This document shows, piece after piece, positions 62,501-64,000 of a DNA stretch of 64,000 nucleotides; the stretch's first letter is position 1; the number at the start of each line of letters is the position of its first letter. Under the pieces are notes generated by a model. The model saw only the letters and a list, made by a program, of their open reading frames with translations. It searched no databases and was not told the DNA's origin. Source of the DNA: Struthio camelus (lineage: Eukaryota > Chordata > Aves > Struthioniformes > Struthionidae); assembly GCF_040807025.1 (NCBI RefSeq), contig NC_090954.1, positions 22,386,501-22,450,500 on the forward strand, given 5' to 3'. The translations under genes were made by a program, and so were the position numbers.

Positions 62501-64000
62501 AATGTAATTTCATATTAAAGCAGGCAAATCAGAGACATGCTGCAGCTCTTCACTTGTTCTGACTGAAGAAAGCCTTCAAACCAGTTAGGTAGGAACACTG
62601 ATGAAAAATGGAAGAATCAGACTGGCCTGTATAGAGGAAAATACAAGCACCCCAAAAGACAAAAGGTGGAAAGACAAGACCGCTAACAAAAATATTGAAA
62701 ACTAGGGTAAAACATACAAACAAAAAAAAATTACTTAATAGGTGCAAATTTTTATTACTTTTCCTCCGCTCTCTTCTACTTTTGGTCCATTTATTCAATT
62801 AAAGCAAAAAGAGATCCAACGTTAAAGATTCCTGTAAGAGTTACATCTGTATTGCGCGTTTTTGCCAGAGGCATTGACGAGAACTACTTTCTGAGCTCTA
62901 GTACAACACAGCAGCATCCTCTTATGTGTTAGTTAACATTGTAACTCCAGTTTATGAACATGTTGGGAACTCTTGCTTTAGATCACCAAATGGAAAAAGG
63001 AGTTAAATGTACTTACACAGGACACTTGCATGCATACTATTTGCAAGGCCGAAAAATTAATGCCCCCCCACCACCACCTCTCACCCTCACCCCTTATGCT
63101 TTTTGCTTTGGGTGAGCCTGTAAAACTGAATCAATGAGTTTCTTTCTCAACTAGCGCGGTCTCTTTTATTGCCAGTAATACGAGATTGGTAGCAAAAGAA
63201 AATTTTAAATAAACCACATTAGACCATTTGTGGTTCATAAAGTTCATGCTTTGAGATACGAAGTTCTTTTATTAAAGCCTTACCTTCTGTGATGTCTTAA
63301 GACTTACTGCAGATTTTTAAAATGAATGGTAATTGACCTATTCTGAACTGTCAGCAGTTTGAGAGCTTAAAACGTGCAGGACATGCCTCAAGAAATTCAG
63401 TTGTTCTCTTTGATCCCCGATTAAAAGGACTGTTAGAAATTTCAGAGCTGTGCAGTTTCTTAAACATTTTCAATTAATATGACACTTGAGCTCTATTTTG
63501 TGAATGTAAAATAATGTAGAAAACTCCTTGGAATTCCCTCATCACCTCTGTTTTCTTTAAAAATACATGTATTTGTTTTATATCCACGTCCTCAGTCACA
63601 GTCAATACTCCATTTATACCACTAGGTTTAGTAGTTCATAGGGCTTTAGCTTCACTGACTTTTACCAATAAATCCCAAAATGCATGCATGTCTTGATTTA
63701 AGAAAGATATTTTACTTGTGTTTCATACACAAAAACTGATAATCAACAGTGGCTTAAAAAATTAACACTACTCCACCTTTTCACAAGTGTACAAAAAAGA
63801 AATAATGGATTTACATTCAACAGTAAAGCTTAAAGTCCACCCTAATAATAGTTGCATTGACATTCACATACACAAGCACAGAATAAATATTTCAGGATTC
63901 TTATAAGCGCATACAGCATACATACAGTACTTGAATTTTACATAATGAGTGTTAGTAGGGTCAGCAATTCATAATCTCATATAAAAGTAAAGCTAAAATC
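56501..64000. other. Non-coding stretch to the right edge
   Basis: AT-rich, no supported gene, RNA or repeat array. Bases 62230-62400 have a vaguely LINE-3'-end look that I could not confirm. A CCACC-rich patch lies at 63064-63092. Confidence 0.5.

Noticed and set aside
10760-64000. Protocadherin constant exons (lysine-rich tail) or flanking host genes
   Set aside because: I looked for lysine-rich constant-exon words and other known genes on both strands and found nothing supportable.

Overview
The window looks like a sauropsid genome, most likely a bird. It carries two intron-type clustered protocadherin (Pcdh) variable exons on the minus strand. It also holds a CR1 LINE ending in the ATTCTGTG octamers typical of avian and reptilian CR1, several older CR1 remnants, and long AT-rich single-copy DNA with microsatellites. 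Nothing suggests prokaryotic DNA: no operons, no ribosome binding sites, and very low coding density outside the first 10.5 kb.

Layout. Bases 1-2349 (minus) are a Pcdh variable exon that runs off the left edge. Bases 8093-10525 (minus) are a second, complete Pcdh variable exon that ends in a perfect splice donor. Both encode a signal peptide, six cadherin (EC) repeats, one membrane helix and a short cytoplasmic tail. Candidate promoter elements of the Pcdh conserved-sequence-element (CSE) / CTCF type lie about 210 bp upstream of each start codon. The 5.7 kb between the exons is not empty. By eye I can align at least three decayed Pcdh exon pieces there (2.88-3.30, 4.54-4.65 and 7.20-8.02 kb), and a fourth weaker one lies at 13.84-14.15 kb. 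The two intact exons share a 464-bp block (330-793 and 8479-8942) with no difference that I can find, covering late EC5 and all of EC6. This is the expected footprint of gene conversion.

From 10.8 to 64 kb I see no convincing host coding gene. This part holds a CpG-rich island (18.62-19.11 kb), microsatellites (12.6, 23.7, 30.4 and 33.0 kb), a perfect hairpin (31.43 kb), a 5'-truncated decayed CR1 (35.65-38.01 kb), smaller and older CR1 remnants (24.2, 26.4, 42.0 and perhaps 51.0 kb), and one well-preserved CR1 (53.26 to about 56.5 kb) whose 913-codon endonuclease/reverse-transcriptase ORF is uninterrupted.

How the genes work together. Each Pcdh variable exon is an alternative first exon. 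A neuron picks promoters stochastically, with CTCF/cohesin looping involved. The chosen exon is spliced to shared downstream constant exons, which would lie beyond the left edge, and EC1-EC4 give homophilic recognition. The long exon-free stretch above 10.7 kb suggests that the 8-10.5 kb exon is the most 5' intact member of its subcluster. That last point is inference.
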